From the NCBI RefSeq assembly GCF_001625365.1, contig NZ_LJJF01000001.1, positions 3,731,001 through 3,795,000 of the forward strand: 64,000 nt of DNA, written 5' to 3'. The DNA comes from Streptomyces sp. MJM8645. GTDB lineage: Bacteria; Actinomycetota; Actinomycetes; Streptomycetales; Streptomycetaceae. The notes beneath the pieces are model-generated. The model saw only the letters and a program-made list of their open reading frames with translations, had not been told where the DNA came from and searched no databases. Positions 33,157 to 41,664 of this stretch are shown one piece after another (position 1 is the first letter of the stretch; the number at the start of each line of letters is the position of its first letter). The position numbers were made by a program, and so were the translations under genes.

Positions 33157-34610
33157 ACAAGCCGATCCGCCGGGTCTCGATCTTCTGCCTCGTCCTGATC
33201 CTGGCCCTGATGGTGCGCACCAACTGGGTGCAGGGCGTCCAGGCCGACGCCTGGGCCACCAACAAGAACAACAAGCGCCAGCAGTACGACCGGTACGCCC
33301 ACCCGCGCGGCAACATCATCGTCGGCGGCCAGCCGGTCACGAAGTCCGACTTCGTCAACGGCCTGCGCTACAAGTACAAGCGCTCCTGGGTCGACGGCCC
33401 GATGTACGCCCCGGTCACCGGCTACTCCTCCCAGGTCTTCGGCTCCAGCCAGCTGGAGAACCTGGAGGACGGCATCCTCTCCGGCACCGACGACCGGCTG
33501 TTCTTCCGCAACACCCTGGACATGCTGACCGGCGAGCAGCAGCGCGGCGGCGACGTCGTCACCACGATCAACGCCAAGGCCCAGAAGGCCGCCTGGGACG
33601 GCCTCGGGGACAAGAAGGGCGCCGCCGTCGCGATCGACCCGAAGACCGGCGCGATCCTGGCGCTGGTCTCCACCCCGTCCTACGACCCGGGCACCATCGC
33701 CGGCAGCGAGAGCGGCGACTCCAAGGCCTGGACGGACCTCAACGCCGACCCCAACAAGCCGATGCTCAACCGGGCGCTGAAGGAGACCTATCCGCCCGGC
33801 TCCACGTTCAAGCTGGTCACCGCGACCGCCGCGTTCGAGAACGGCCTGTACCAGAACATCGACGACCAGACTGCGACGCCGGACCCGTACACCCTGCCGG
33901 GCACCCAGACGGTGCTCAACAACGAGTCGCCGCTCGAGAAGTGCGGGAACGCCACGGTCAAGTCGGGGATGGACCAGTCCTGCAACACGGTCTACGCCAA
34001 GATGGGCGCGGACCTCGGCAAGGACAAGATGCGGGCGCAGGCCGAGAAGTTCGGCTTCAACAGCACCATCGACACCCCGGTCCGTTCCGAGAAGAGCATC
34101 TTCCCGAGCAGCGCGAGCCTGGACGGCACCGCGCAGGACTCGATCGGCCAGCACGACACCCGCGCCACCCCGCTGCAGATGGCCATGGTGTCCGCCGCGA
34201 TCGCCAACAACGGCAGCCTGATGCAGCCGTACCTGGTCGACCAGGAGCGCTCGGCCTCGCTGACCACCATCTCCAAGCACACCGAGAAGCAGTTCTCCCA
34301 GCCGATGAGCCCGGCCACCGCGCAGAAGATGCAGGACCTGATGGTCTCGGTGGTGGAGAACGGCACCGGCAAGAGCGCCAAGATCCCCGGCCTCCAGGTC
34401 GGCGGCAAGACCGGTACCGCGCAGCACGGCGAGGACAACGCCGGGCTGCCGTTCGCCTGGTTCACCTCGTGGGCCAAGACCACCGACGGCCAGTCGGTGG
34501 CGGTCGCGGTCGTGGTCGAGGACGGCTCCAACAACCGCGACGGCATCAGCGGCGGCCGGCTGGCCGCCCCGATCGCCAAGGCGGTGATGCAGGCCGTCCT
34601 CGGCAAGTGA
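33153..34610 (+). CDS. pbpA: PbpA, class B penicillin-binding transpeptidase
   Basis: A 485-residue transpeptidase with an N-terminal membrane anchor (about 5-22), a dimerisation region and a catalytic domain from about 155. The active-site motifs are Ser217-Thr-Phe-Lys220 in YPPGSTFKL, Ser276-Cys-Asn278 in DQSCNTVYAKMG and Lys419-Thr-Gly421 in GGKTGTAQH. It cross-links peptidoglycan as the partner of the SEDS protein encoded just upstream (ATGA overlap). Its size matches actinobacterial PbpA. Confidence 0.95.
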   Translation: MNKPIRRVSIFCLVLILALMVRTNWVQGVQADAWATNKNNKRQQYDRYAHPRGNIIVGGQPVTKSDFVNGLRYKYKRSWVDGPMYAPVTGYSSQVFGSSQLENLEDGILSGTDDRLFFRNTLDMLTGEQQRGGDVVTTINAKAQKAAWDGLGDKKGAAVAIDPKTGAILALVSTPSYDPGTIAGSESGDSKAWTDLNADPNKPMLNRALKETYPPGSTFKLVTATAAFENGLYQNIDDQTATPDPYTLPGTQTVLNNESPLEKCGNATVKSGMDQSCNTVYAKMGADLGKDKMRAQAEKFGFNSTIDTPVRSEKSIFPSSASLDGTAQDSIGQHDTRATPLQMAMVSAAIANNGSLMQPYLVDQERSASLTTISKHTEKQFSQPMSPATAQKMQDLMVSVVENGTGKSAKIPGLQVGGKTGTAQHGEDNAGLPFAWFTSWAKTTDGQSVAVAVVVEDGSNNRDGISGGRLAAPIAKAVMQAVLGK

Positions 34611-34870
34611 GGAGGAGGCCCGGCCGTGAGTGGAAAGTCACGATCGACACCCCCGTCCGGATACCGGTCTGATATCGGCCGACGGCCGACTCCGGTCCGA
34701 TGCGGTGCGACCGGTAGCGTATCCGCCAGCAGCGGGTGTGCCCGTTGCCGCCCGCGAGACGGCGCACGGCCCGGCCGGAGAACCGGTCGAGACCCGCTCG
34801 GCGTCACCCTGAGCGTGCGGGGACACCTACGTCACAACCTCGCCGGCAGGTGAGGGAGAGGGTCGGAACT

Positions 34871-37009
34871 ATGGAAGAGCCTCGTCGCCTAGGCGGCAGG
34901 TACGAGCTCGGCGGCGTCCTCGGACGCGGCGGCATGGCCGAGGTGTACCTCGCCCATGACACCCGGCTCGGCCGTTCCGTCGCAGTGAAGACGCTCCGGG
35001 CCGACATGGCCCGGGATCCGTCGTTCCAGGCCCGCTTCCGCCGCGAGGCGCAGTCCGCGGCGTCCCTGAACCACCCCGCGATCGTCGCCGTGTACGACAC
35101 CGGCGAGGACTACATCGACAACATCTCCATCCCGTACATCGTGATGGAGTACGTCGAGGGGTCCACCCTGCGCGAGCTGCTGCACTCCGGCCGACGGCTG
35201 CTGCCCGAGCGCGCGCTGGAGATGACCATCGGCATCCTGCAGGCGCTGGAGTACTCGCACCGCGCCGGCATCGTGCACCGTGACATCAAGCCGGCCAACG
35301 TGATGCTGACCCGGCAGGGCAACGTCAAGGTCATGGACTTCGGCATCGCCCGTGCGATGGGCGACGCCGGGATGACCATGACCCAGACCTCGGCCGTCAT
35401 CGGCACCGCCCAGTACCTCTCCCCCGAGCAGGCCAAGGGCGAGCAGGTCGACGCCCGCTCCGACCTCTACTCCACCGGCTGCCTGCTGTACGAACTGCTG
35501 ACCGTGCGCCCGCCGTTCGTCGGCGACTCACCGGTCGCGGTGGCCTACCAGCACGTCCGGGAGGAGGCGCAGCCGCCGTCCGTCTTCGACCCCGAGGTCC
35601 GCCCCGAGATCGACGCGATCGTGCTGAAGGCGCTCGCCAAGGAGCGCGACTACCGCTACCAGAGCGCCGACGAGATGCGCGACGACATCGAGCGCTTCCT
35701 CGACGGCCTGCCGGTGGCCGCCGCCCAGCAGGCCGCGGCGTACGGCATGGGCGCCGGGTACGGCTACGACCAGAACGGCTACCCGCAGCAGCACGACCCG
35801 TACGGCCAGACCAACGTGCTGCCGCAGCAGCCCGGCGGCGGCCCGACCACCGTCCTGCCGCAGGCCGGCGGCCAGCCCGGCTACGGCCCGCAGGGCGGCT
35901 ACCAGGACGACGGCTACGGCCAGGCCTACGCCGACGGCCCGGCGGGCGGCGGCCACGACGACGGCTACGGCCGGGACGGCGGCCGGCGCGGCGAGCAGCC
36001 GCCGAAGAAGAGCAACACCTCCTGGATCGTGCTGGCGGTCGCCGCCGTGCTGGTCCTGGTCGGCACCTTCTTCGTGGCCCAGGCCATGTTCAACGGCAAC
36101 GGCGGCGGCACCACGGAGACCCCGAAGGTCGCCGTGCCGAACCTGGTCGGCAAGAGCCTGGCGGACGCCAAGACGGCCGCGGCCGCGGCCGGTCCCAAGC
36201 TCGTGGTGGCCGAGGGCGACAAGCTCGCCTGCCCGGACGCCAACATCAAGAAGGACCAGGTCTGCACCCAGAACCCGGCCGTCGGCGGCCAGGTCGCGGA
36301 GAACAGCACCATCACCGTGCAGCTCTCCTCCGGCCCGGCCAAGGCCCCCCTGCCGAACGTGGTCGGCAAGACCAAGGACCAGGCGACCAAGGCGCTCGGC
36401 GACGCCGGCTTCACCAACGTCACCACCGAGTACAAGGACGACGACACCGCTCCGCAGGAGAACGTCACCGCCCAGGACCCGGCGGCGGGCACCGCCGGCG
36501 ACCCGACCGCCCCGGTCAAGCTGACCGTCTCGCAGGGCAAGTCGAAGGTGACCGTGCCGAACGTGGCCGGCGCGCAGAAGGAGGTGGCGCAGGCCCAGCT
36601 GGAGGGCCTGGGCTTCCAGGTCGACACCTCGAAGACGGTGCAGACCACCGACCAGAGCAAGGCGAACACCGTCGCCGCGCAGTCGGTCCAGGCCAACACC
36701 AAGGTCCCGGCCAACACGAAGATCACGCTGACGATCTTCAAGATGCAGGACAAGCCCCAGGTCCCGCCGCTGCAGAACGTCAAGCTGTCGGACGCCATCT
36801 CGCAGCTGGGCAAGGTCGGGCTGCTCTACACGGTGGTGTCCGGTCCGTCGGACCCGAACGCCATCGTCGTGAGCACCAACCCGCCCGCCGGCACCCAGCT
36901 GGACCCGAACACCCAGGTGATGCTCATCACGAAGCCGGCCGATCCGCCCAAAGGGGGTGACCCCCTCTCCCCCTCACCCTCCAACACCAAAGGGGGGAGC
37001 AACAACTAA
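34871..37009 (+). CDS. pknB: PknB-type Ser/Thr protein kinase with four PASTA domains
   Basis: A 712-residue membrane receptor kinase. Kinase-domain landmarks are the glycine loop GRGGMAEVY (19-27), Lys40 (AVK), catalytic Asp138 in VHRDIKPANV, the DFG Asp156 and the activation loop GMTMTQTSAVIGTAQYLSPEQ. A glycine/tyrosine-rich linker, a membrane helix (about 380-402) and four PASTA repeats follow (starting VAVPNLVGKSLAD, PLPNVVGKTKDQ, VTVPNVAGAQKE and VPPLQNVKLSDA). PASTA domains bind muropeptides or lipid II. It is the last gene of the operon, 260 bases after pbpA, with GGGAGAGGG before the ATG. The pknA gene found between pbpA and pknB in mycobacteria is absent. Confidence 0.95.
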   Translation: MEEPRRLGGRYELGGVLGRGGMAEVYLAHDTRLGRSVAVKTLRADMARDPSFQARFRREAQSAASLNHPAIVAVYDTGEDYIDNISIPYIVMEYVEGSTLRELLHSGRRLLPERALEMTIGILQALEYSHRAGIVHRDIKPANVMLTRQGNVKVMDFGIARAMGDAGMTMTQTSAVIGTAQYLSPEQAKGEQVDARSDLYSTGCLLYELLTVRPPFVGDSPVAVAYQHVREEAQPPSVFDPEVRPEIDAIVLKALAKERDYRYQSADEMRDDIERFLDGLPVAAAQQAAAYGMGAGYGYDQNGYPQQHDPYGQTNVLPQQPGGGPTTVLPQAGGQPGYGPQGGYQDDGYGQAYADGPAGGGHDDGYGRDGGRRGEQPPKKSNTSWIVLAVAAVLVLVGTFFVAQAMFNGNGGGTTETPKVAVPNLVGKSLADAKTAAAAAGPKLVVAEGDKLACPDANIKKDQVCTQNPAVGGQVAENSTITVQLSSGPAKAPLPNVVGKTKDQATKALGDAGFTNVTTEYKDDDTAPQENVTAQDPAAGTAGDPTAPVKLTVSQGKSKVTVPNVAGAQKEVAQAQLEGLGFQVDTSKTVQTTDQSKANTVAAQSVQANTKVPANTKITLTIFKMQDKPQVPPLQNVKLSDAISQLGKVGLLYTVVSGPSDPNAIVVSTNPPAGTQLDPNTQVMLITKPADPPKGGDPLSPSPSNTKGGSNN

Positions 37010-37056
37010 GCCCTGGTTCCCCTGGATCTGAGGCTTGGTGGGAGTTGTCCGGCCGT

Positions 37057-37101
37057 ACGCCCGAGGGCCCGTCGCAGCGGTTGCGACGGGCCCTCGGGCG
37101 T
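37057..37101. terminator. Strong terminator after pknB
   Basis: A perfect 20-base-pair stem, ACGCCCGAGGGCCCGTCGCA paired with its complement, with a 5-base loop GCGGT. It separates pknB from the convergent sortase gene and probably works in both directions. Confidence 0.9.
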
Positions 37102-37165
37102 TCTCGGTGCAGGGCGTTCTCAGTGCCGGGCCGTAAGGGCCGGGCCGCAGCAGCGGCCGACGGGC

Positions 37166-37969
37166 TCAGGGCTGGCGCAGCTCCGGCGGCGGGGTGCGCT
37201 TGGCGTCCACGTCGTCCACCCGCACCAGGCTCCCCCAGACCGCCATCCGGTAGCGCGAGGTGTACACCGGCGTGCAGGTGGTCAGCGTGATGTACCGGCC
37301 GGGTCCGGTGTAGCCGGAGCCGACCGGGACGGGCGCGACGATGCCGGTGTCGTACTTGGACGTCTCCGGCAGGGTGCTGTCGACCCGGTAGACGTACCAC
37401 TTGTCCTTGGTCTCGACGACGACCGCGGCGCCCCGGTGCACCGCGTCCAGGTCGTGGAACTTGGCTCCGTGGCCGTCCCGGTGGGCGGCCAGCGCGAAGT
37501 TTCCGGCCTGGTCCCAGGGCATCGCGGCGCGGTAGGGCTGCTCGTACACCCCCGCCACGCCCTCGGCCAGGGTGTCGCTGTCGGTGCCCATCCGGATCAG
37601 CACCTGGTAGTCCCGGCCCATCGCCGGGACGTGCAGGAAGCCGACCGCGTCCCCGGCCGCGAACGGCGCGGCGGGGGCGGGCGTCCCGCCGGGGGGCGCC
37701 GAGGGGGTGCCGGTCGGGCTCGCGGCCCAGGTGTCGCGCAGCCGGTCGGAGGCCGCGGCCGCCGAGCGGTCCGCCTCGACGTTGGTCCACCACAGCGAGT
37801 AGGCCACGAACAGGCCGAGCACCAGTCCCAGGGTGATCAGCAGCTCGCCGAAGACGCCGAGTGCGGCCAGCGCCCGGCTGCGGCCGCGCCGGGCGGGCGC
37901 GGGGCCGGTCTCGGGCGGCGGGAAGGCCTCCTCCCGCGGCTCGGCCGACTGCGCGGTCTCGTCCGTCAT
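37166..37969 (-). CDS. srtE: Class E sortase (first of two)
   Basis: A 267-residue membrane-anchored cysteine transpeptidase. One membrane helix (about 34-58) follows a short cytoplasmic tail. The sortase domain carries His163 in LAAHRDGHG, Cys232 in ITLTTCTPVY and Arg239 in TSRYRM. Class E enzymes join LAXTG proteins such as chaplins to peptidoglycan in Streptomyces. The ATG follows GGGGGAGC. It lies 37 bases behind a second sortase gene on the same strand. Confidence 0.92.
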   Translation of the reverse strand: MTDETAQSAEPREEAFPPPETGPAPARRGRSRALAALGVFGELLITLGLVLGLFVAYSLWWTNVEADRSAAAASDRLRDTWAASPTGTPSAPPGGTPAPAAPFAAGDAVGFLHVPAMGRDYQVLIRMGTDSDTLAEGVAGVYEQPYRAAMPWDQAGNFALAAHRDGHGAKFHDLDAVHRGAAVVVETKDKWYVYRVDSTLPETSKYDTGIVAPVPVGSGYTGPGRYITLTTCTPVYTSRYRMAVWGSLVRVDDVDAKRTPPPELRQP

Positions 37970-38006
37970 CTCCGGTGCTCCCCCTTCGTGCCGGGTGCCC
38001 GGGCGG

Positions 38007-39158
38007 TCACCCGCCCGTGATCGCGGCCGGCTTGCCTTGGCTGCGCGGCCGTTCCTCGGTCATCTTGCCAAAGACGATGAGGCGGAACTTGGAGGTGAAC
38101 TCCGGGGTGCAGGTGGTCAGCGTGATGTACCGGCCGGCGCCCGCGTAACCGGCGCCGTTGGGGACAGGCTTGATCACGCTCACGTTGTTGGGGGAGGTCT
38201 CCGGGATGCTGCTGGTGACCTCGTAGGTGTAGTACGAGGTGGCGGTCTCCACCACGATCTTGTCGCCCTTGCCGAGCTGGTTGATGTACCGGAACGGCTC
38301 GCCGTGGGTGTTGCGGTGCGCGGCCAGCGCGAAGTTGCCCGCCTTGTCGGCCGGCATCCCGGTGCCGGTGTAGTGGCCGACCAGGCCCTTGTCGAGCACC
38401 GCCGGCTTGGAGGTGCCCTCGGCGATCGGGAACTTCAGCCCCAGCTTGGGCAGGTAGATGATGGCGAAGCCCTTGCCGGGCTCGAACGACTCCGGCTTGG
38501 CCGGGTCCGGAGCCGGCTGCCCGGGCTTCGGCGGCGCCAGGGCCGCGTCGAACTGCTGCTCCAGCCGGTTGCGGGCGCCGTCGGCGGCCGCGTCGGCCTG
38601 CACATTGGTCCACCAGAGCTGGTACGAGACGAAGAGCAGCATCACCACGCCGAGCGTGATGCACAGCTCCCCGACGAGCCGCGCGGCCACCACGACCGCG
38701 GACTCCTTGGGCCGCGCCTTCGCCCCGGCGCCCCGGCCGCTCGCCCGGCGCCGACCGACGCCGGCGCGCACGGAGGTCCGGCCCTGGGCGGCCCTGCGGC
38801 GCTCGGCCCGGCCGCCGGTGGGCGGGGCCGGTTCCGCGGTCGGCCCGCCGATGTCGAGGGGCAGGCGCAGCTGGAGCGTCTGGTCGGGCAGCCACGGGTA
38901 CTCGGGTCCGGACGCGGCGGGCTGCTCGGCCTGCTCGTACACGCCCCAGGCCTCCTCGGCGGCGCCCTGTCCGGGCTGCGCCGGGTACGGCTGCGGGTAC
39001 GCCGCCGCGGCGCCGTGGTGCTGCCCGTCGCCGTACGGACCGCCGCCGTACGGACCGCCGCCGTACGCGCCGTCGCCGTGCTGCGCGCCGCCGTACGGCT
39101 GTCCGTCCCCCGGGCCCGCCGCCGACTGGTATCGCCCCTCCGGACGCAGCGCGGTCAC
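38007..39158 (-). CDS. srtE: Class E sortase with a long glycine/tyrosine-rich N-terminus (second of two)
   Basis: A 383-residue sortase. The cytoplasmic N-terminal part of about 170 residues has GGGPYGGGPYGDG-like repeats and a basic RRRASGRGAGAK stretch. A membrane helix (VVVAARLVGELCITLGVVMLLFVSY) comes next, then the catalytic domain with LAAHRNTHGEPF, ITLTTCTPEF and TSKFRL (catalytic His, Cys and Arg). The start is taken as GTG 39158 (MTALRPEGRYQSAAG), with GGGGCTGAG upstream; a longer reading from 39227 would overlap the amidotransferase gene. The extended tail may bind partners. It acts on LAXTG-type wall proteins. Confidence 0.88.
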   Translation of the reverse strand: MTALRPEGRYQSAAGPGDGQPYGGAQHGDGAYGGGPYGGGPYGDGQHHGAAAAYPQPYPAQPGQGAAEEAWGVYEQAEQPAASGPEYPWLPDQTLQLRLPLDIGGPTAEPAPPTGGRAERRRAAQGRTSVRAGVGRRRASGRGAGAKARPKESAVVVAARLVGELCITLGVVMLLFVSYQLWWTNVQADAAADGARNRLEQQFDAALAPPKPGQPAPDPAKPESFEPGKGFAIIYLPKLGLKFPIAEGTSKPAVLDKGLVGHYTGTGMPADKAGNFALAAHRNTHGEPFRYINQLGKGDKIVVETATSYYTYEVTSSIPETSPNNVSVIKPVPNGAGYAGAGRYITLTTCTPEFTSKFRLIVFGKMTEERPRSQGKPAAITGG

Positions 39159-39163
39159 GCCGC

Positions 39164-39835
39164 TCAGCCCCGGCCGATCACCGGGGCGAGCCCGGCCGAC
39201 CGGTCCACGGCCTGCGGGTAGCCGCACTCCGCCAGCCAGTTGGCGAGCATCCGGTGGCCGCCCTCGGTGAGCACCGACTCGGGGTGGAACTGCACGCCCT
39301 CGACGGGCAGTTCGCGGTGCCGCAGACCCATGATCACGCCGCTGTCGGTGCGCGCGGTGACCACCAGCTCGTCCGGCACGGTGGCCGGCTCGACCGCCAG
39401 CGAGTGGTACCGGGTGGCGGTCAGCGGCGAGGGCAGCCCCTCGAACACCCCGCCGTCCTCGTGCTCGACCGGCGAGGTCTTGCCATGCAGCAGTTCCGGT
39501 GCCCGGTCGACCACCGCGCCGTACGCGACCGCGATCGACTGCAGGCCCAGGCAGACGCCGAACACCGGCAGCCCGATCCCCGCGCAGTGGTGCACCATCC
39601 CGATGCAGACCCCGGCCTCCTCCGGCGCCCCGGGCCCGGGGGAGAGCAGCACCCCGTCGAAGCCCTGGTCGTCCTCGCCGCCGGACCGGCGGACGGCGTG
39701 TTCGACGGTCACCTCGTCGTTGCGCACCACCTCGCAGGTGGCACCGAGCTGGTACAGGTACTGGACCAGGTTGAAGACGAAGCTGTCGTAGTTGTCCACG
39801 ACCAGGATGCGGGGCGCGGTCGGCTGGGTGGTCAT
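39164..39835 (-). CDS. pabA: Aminodeoxychorismate/anthranilate synthase glutamine amidotransferase
   Basis: A 223-residue class I glutamine amidotransferase. The opening ILVVDNYDSFVFNLVQYL, the oxyanion region LLSPGPGAPEEAG, the nucleophile Cys95 in VFGVCLGLQSIA and the C-terminal HPES of VEGVQFHPESVLTEGGHRML are all present. It supplies ammonia from glutamine to a chorismate-using synthase for p-aminobenzoate or tryptophan. The synthase subunit is not in the window. It ends 5 bases before the sortase start, suggesting co-transcription. Confidence 0.92.
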   Translation of the reverse strand: MTTQPTAPRILVVDNYDSFVFNLVQYLYQLGATCEVVRNDEVTVEHAVRRSGGEDDQGFDGVLLSPGPGAPEEAGVCIGMVHHCAGIGLPVFGVCLGLQSIAVAYGAVVDRAPELLHGKTSPVEHEDGGVFEGLPSPLTATRYHSLAVEPATVPDELVVTARTDSGVIMGLRHRELPVEGVQFHPESVLTEGGHRMLANWLAECGYPQAVDRSAGLAPVIGRG

Positions 39836-39898
39836 TCTCGCGTGGTCTCCGTGGGATGCGGGGCGGGGTCGGCAGGGTGGAGGAGCAGGGCCGCCGGT

Positions 39899-40078
39899 TC
39901 AGCCGGCCGCGGCACCTTCGCCGCCGTCCACTGTGACGTCACCGAAGGGGAGCAACGGTTCCGCCCACGGGAAGACGTAGGTGAAGAGGAGATAGACGAT
40001 CCCCGCGATGAGGAGCAGCGAGACGACGGCGCGGACCAGGGTGTTTCCCGGGAGGTGACGCCAGATCCAGCCGTACAT
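39899..40078 (-). CDS. 59-residue single-pass membrane protein
   Basis: A short gene that is easily missed. It begins ATG at 40078 behind GAGGGAGC (6-base spacer) and encodes 59 residues starting MYGWIWRHLPGNTLVRAV. The segment LVRAVVSLLLIAGIVYLLFTYVF (about 14-36) is one membrane helix, followed by PWAEPLLPFGDVTVDGG. It lies between the amidotransferase and DUF881 genes on the same strand. Streptomyces relatives carry a similar small gene at this place, as I recall. The function is unknown; the context suggests the cell envelope. Confidence 0.82.
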   Translation of the reverse strand: MYGWIWRHLPGNTLVRAVVSLLLIAGIVYLLFTYVFPWAEPLLPFGDVTVDGGEGAAAG

Positions 40079-40147
40079 GGTGCTCCCTCGACGTAGCGGA
40101 CTGGGGTCAAGAGTAGACCCGGGATCAACGACCGCGAGGCCGGTCCG

Positions 40148-40921
40148 CTACTGCTGCCCGCCCGCCGACCGCAGCTCGGTGGTCCCGGAGTATCCGGGGA
40201 GGGTCAGGTCACCGCTCTCCTGGACCTTCCAGCCGAGCCCGTACGCCTGGACGTACTGGAGGTAGTTGCGGATCGTCGGGTCGCCGTCCACGGCGGCCTT
40301 CAGCGCATCGGTGCGGCCGACCGCCCGGACCACGTACGGCGGCGAGTAGACCCGGCCCTGCAACAGCAGGGTGTTGCCGACGCAGCGGACGGCGCTGGTG
40401 GAGATCAGCCGCTGGTCCATCACCTGCACCCCTTCGGCTCCGCCCCGCCACAGCGCGTTGACCACGGCCTGGATGTCCTGCTGGTGGATGACCAGGTCGT
40501 TGACGCCCGGCTCGGGGACGCCCGGGATGCGGGCGGTGGCGTTCGGCGGGGCGTCGTTGAGGGTGACGGTCAGGCCGCCGCCCTGCAGCGGCTCCAGGGC
40601 CGCGCCGAGCCGCAGGTCGTCCAGCCGGGCGGCGTCGGCGGGGTTGCCGCCCTGCTGCCCGGTGAGCTCCTGCGCGCGGGCCTGGAGGTCGGCCAGCTGG
40701 GCCTGGGCCTGCTGGTTCTGCGAGCTGCGCTGGCGTATCACGTCGCCGAGGCTCAGCAGCGAGTTGTCGGTCCGCAGGTCGGTGCCGCGGGCGGTCTGCG
40801 CGCTGATGTAGAACAGCAGTCCGGCGAGCGCGAAGACCGCACAGGTCAGGGCACGCCCGACAATTCGGGTGCCGGAGCGGCGGGTAGTGGTCGGCCGAGG
40901 GGGAATCGACAAATTAGGCAC
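40148..40921 (-). CDS. DUF881 family membrane protein
   Basis: A 257-residue protein with one N-terminal membrane helix (about 22-41: GRALTCAVFALAGLLFYISA), a coiled-coil stretch (QNQQAQAQLADLQARAQELTGQQ, about 68-90) and the DUF881 domain from about 105 (GGGLTVTLNDAPPNA, NDLVIHQQDIQAVVNALWRGGAEGVQVMDQRL). The domain is periplasm-side and found near crgA and division genes in actinobacteria. The start is GTG 40921 with AAGGAG upstream. It is divergent from crgA. The molecular role is not known. Confidence 0.88.
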   Translation of the reverse strand: MPNLSIPPRPTTTRRSGTRIVGRALTCAVFALAGLLFYISAQTARGTDLRTDNSLLSLGDVIRQRSSQNQQAQAQLADLQARAQELTGQQGGNPADAARLDDLRLGAALEPLQGGGLTVTLNDAPPNATARIPGVPEPGVNDLVIHQQDIQAVVNALWRGGAEGVQVMDQRLISTSAVRCVGNTLLLQGRVYSPPYVVRAVGRTDALKAAVDGDPTIRNYLQYVQAYGLGWKVQESGDLTLPGYSGTTELRSAGGQQ

Positions 40922-41081
40922 CGTACCCTTATCTCCTTAAGACCCACCGAGCCACTACGCTAACGGACGCCGGTGGCGCGTGCGGGAACGGTCCCGTGCG
41001 TTCCGCACCGCCCGTCGCCGGCAGACCGACCCCCGCTGCACCTCTGCGCGGTCTCACAGCGCATCGACAGGAGAGCTCCTC

Positions 41082-41330
41082 GTGCCGAAGTCTCGACTCC
41101 GCAAGAAGTCCGACTACACCCCGCCGACCACGGCCACGGTGAAGATCAGTTCGGGCCGTAGTTGGGTCGCACCGTTGATGCTGGCGCTGTTCCTGATCGG
41201 CCTGGTCTGGATCGTCACCTATTACGTGACCAGCGGCAGCTACCCGGTCGAGGGCTGGCGGAACTGGAACATCCTGGTCGGTTTCGGGTTCATCGCCGCG
41301 GGGTTCGGCGTCTCCACCCAGTGGAAGTAG
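41082..41330 (+). CDS. crgA: Cell division protein CrgA
   Basis: An 82-residue protein matching CrgA in length and plan. A basic N-terminus ([15 protein letters not shown]) is followed by two membrane helices (about 28-46: [22 protein letters not shown], and about 64-79: [19 protein letters not shown]). CrgA helps to place FtsZ rings and represses early septation in Streptomyces aerial hyphae. The start is GTG 41082, with AGGAG 8 bases upstream. The region directly after the gene is the DnaA-box cluster at 41436-41652. Confidence 0.93.
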   Translation: MPKSRLRKKSDYTPPTTATVKISSGRSWVAPLMLALFLIGLVWIVTYYVTSGSYPVEGWRNWNILVGFGFIAAGFGVSTQWK

Positions 41331-41435
41331 CTTCCCGCTCCTCCTGAGGCTCCGATCGAGCCACCTCCGCCGCTTCGGGCCACTGGTGCCGGGCGGCGGT
41401 CAGGCATGCCCGGACACGGGCGGGAAACCGGTCGG

Positions 41436-41652
41436 TTATCCCCATCATCAGATGGTCACGCTTATCCACATGGTTATCCACACTGGGGAAAAGTCTCCCC
41501 AGCCTGTGGATAACTTTTCGACCGCAGGCTTTCCACGGCTGTGCACAACTTCCCGAGAATGGGAAAACCGCACAGCAGGACACGCGTAGAACAGCAGTCC
41601 ACACCCCGGGCGGCACACAGCCTGTGCACAACCCCGCACCCGCTGTGGACAA
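41436..41652. other. Secondary DnaA-box cluster between crgA and the rhomboid gene
   Basis: The 334-base gap 41331-41664 has no gene but many DnaA-box 9-mers. TTATCCACA occurs at 41462-41470 and 41474-41482, TGTGGATAA at 41505-41513 and TGTGGACAA at 41644-41652. One- or two-base variants are TTATCCCCA 41436, TGTGCACAA 41540 and TGTGCACAA 41623. The two direct TTATCCACA boxes are 12 bases apart, about one helical turn. The cluster is about 15 kb from oriC. Streptomyces coelicolor has DnaA-titrating clusters near its origin, named H69, H24 and D78 in the literature I recall, and this may correspond to H69. Confidence 0.8.
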
Positions 41653-41664
41653 ACACCCGCGGCG

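Noticed and set aside
39030..39110. Short CCGTACGGACCGCCG repeats suggesting a CRISPR-like array
   Set aside because: They encode the GGGPYG repeats of the sortase N-terminus, with no spacers and no cas genes.
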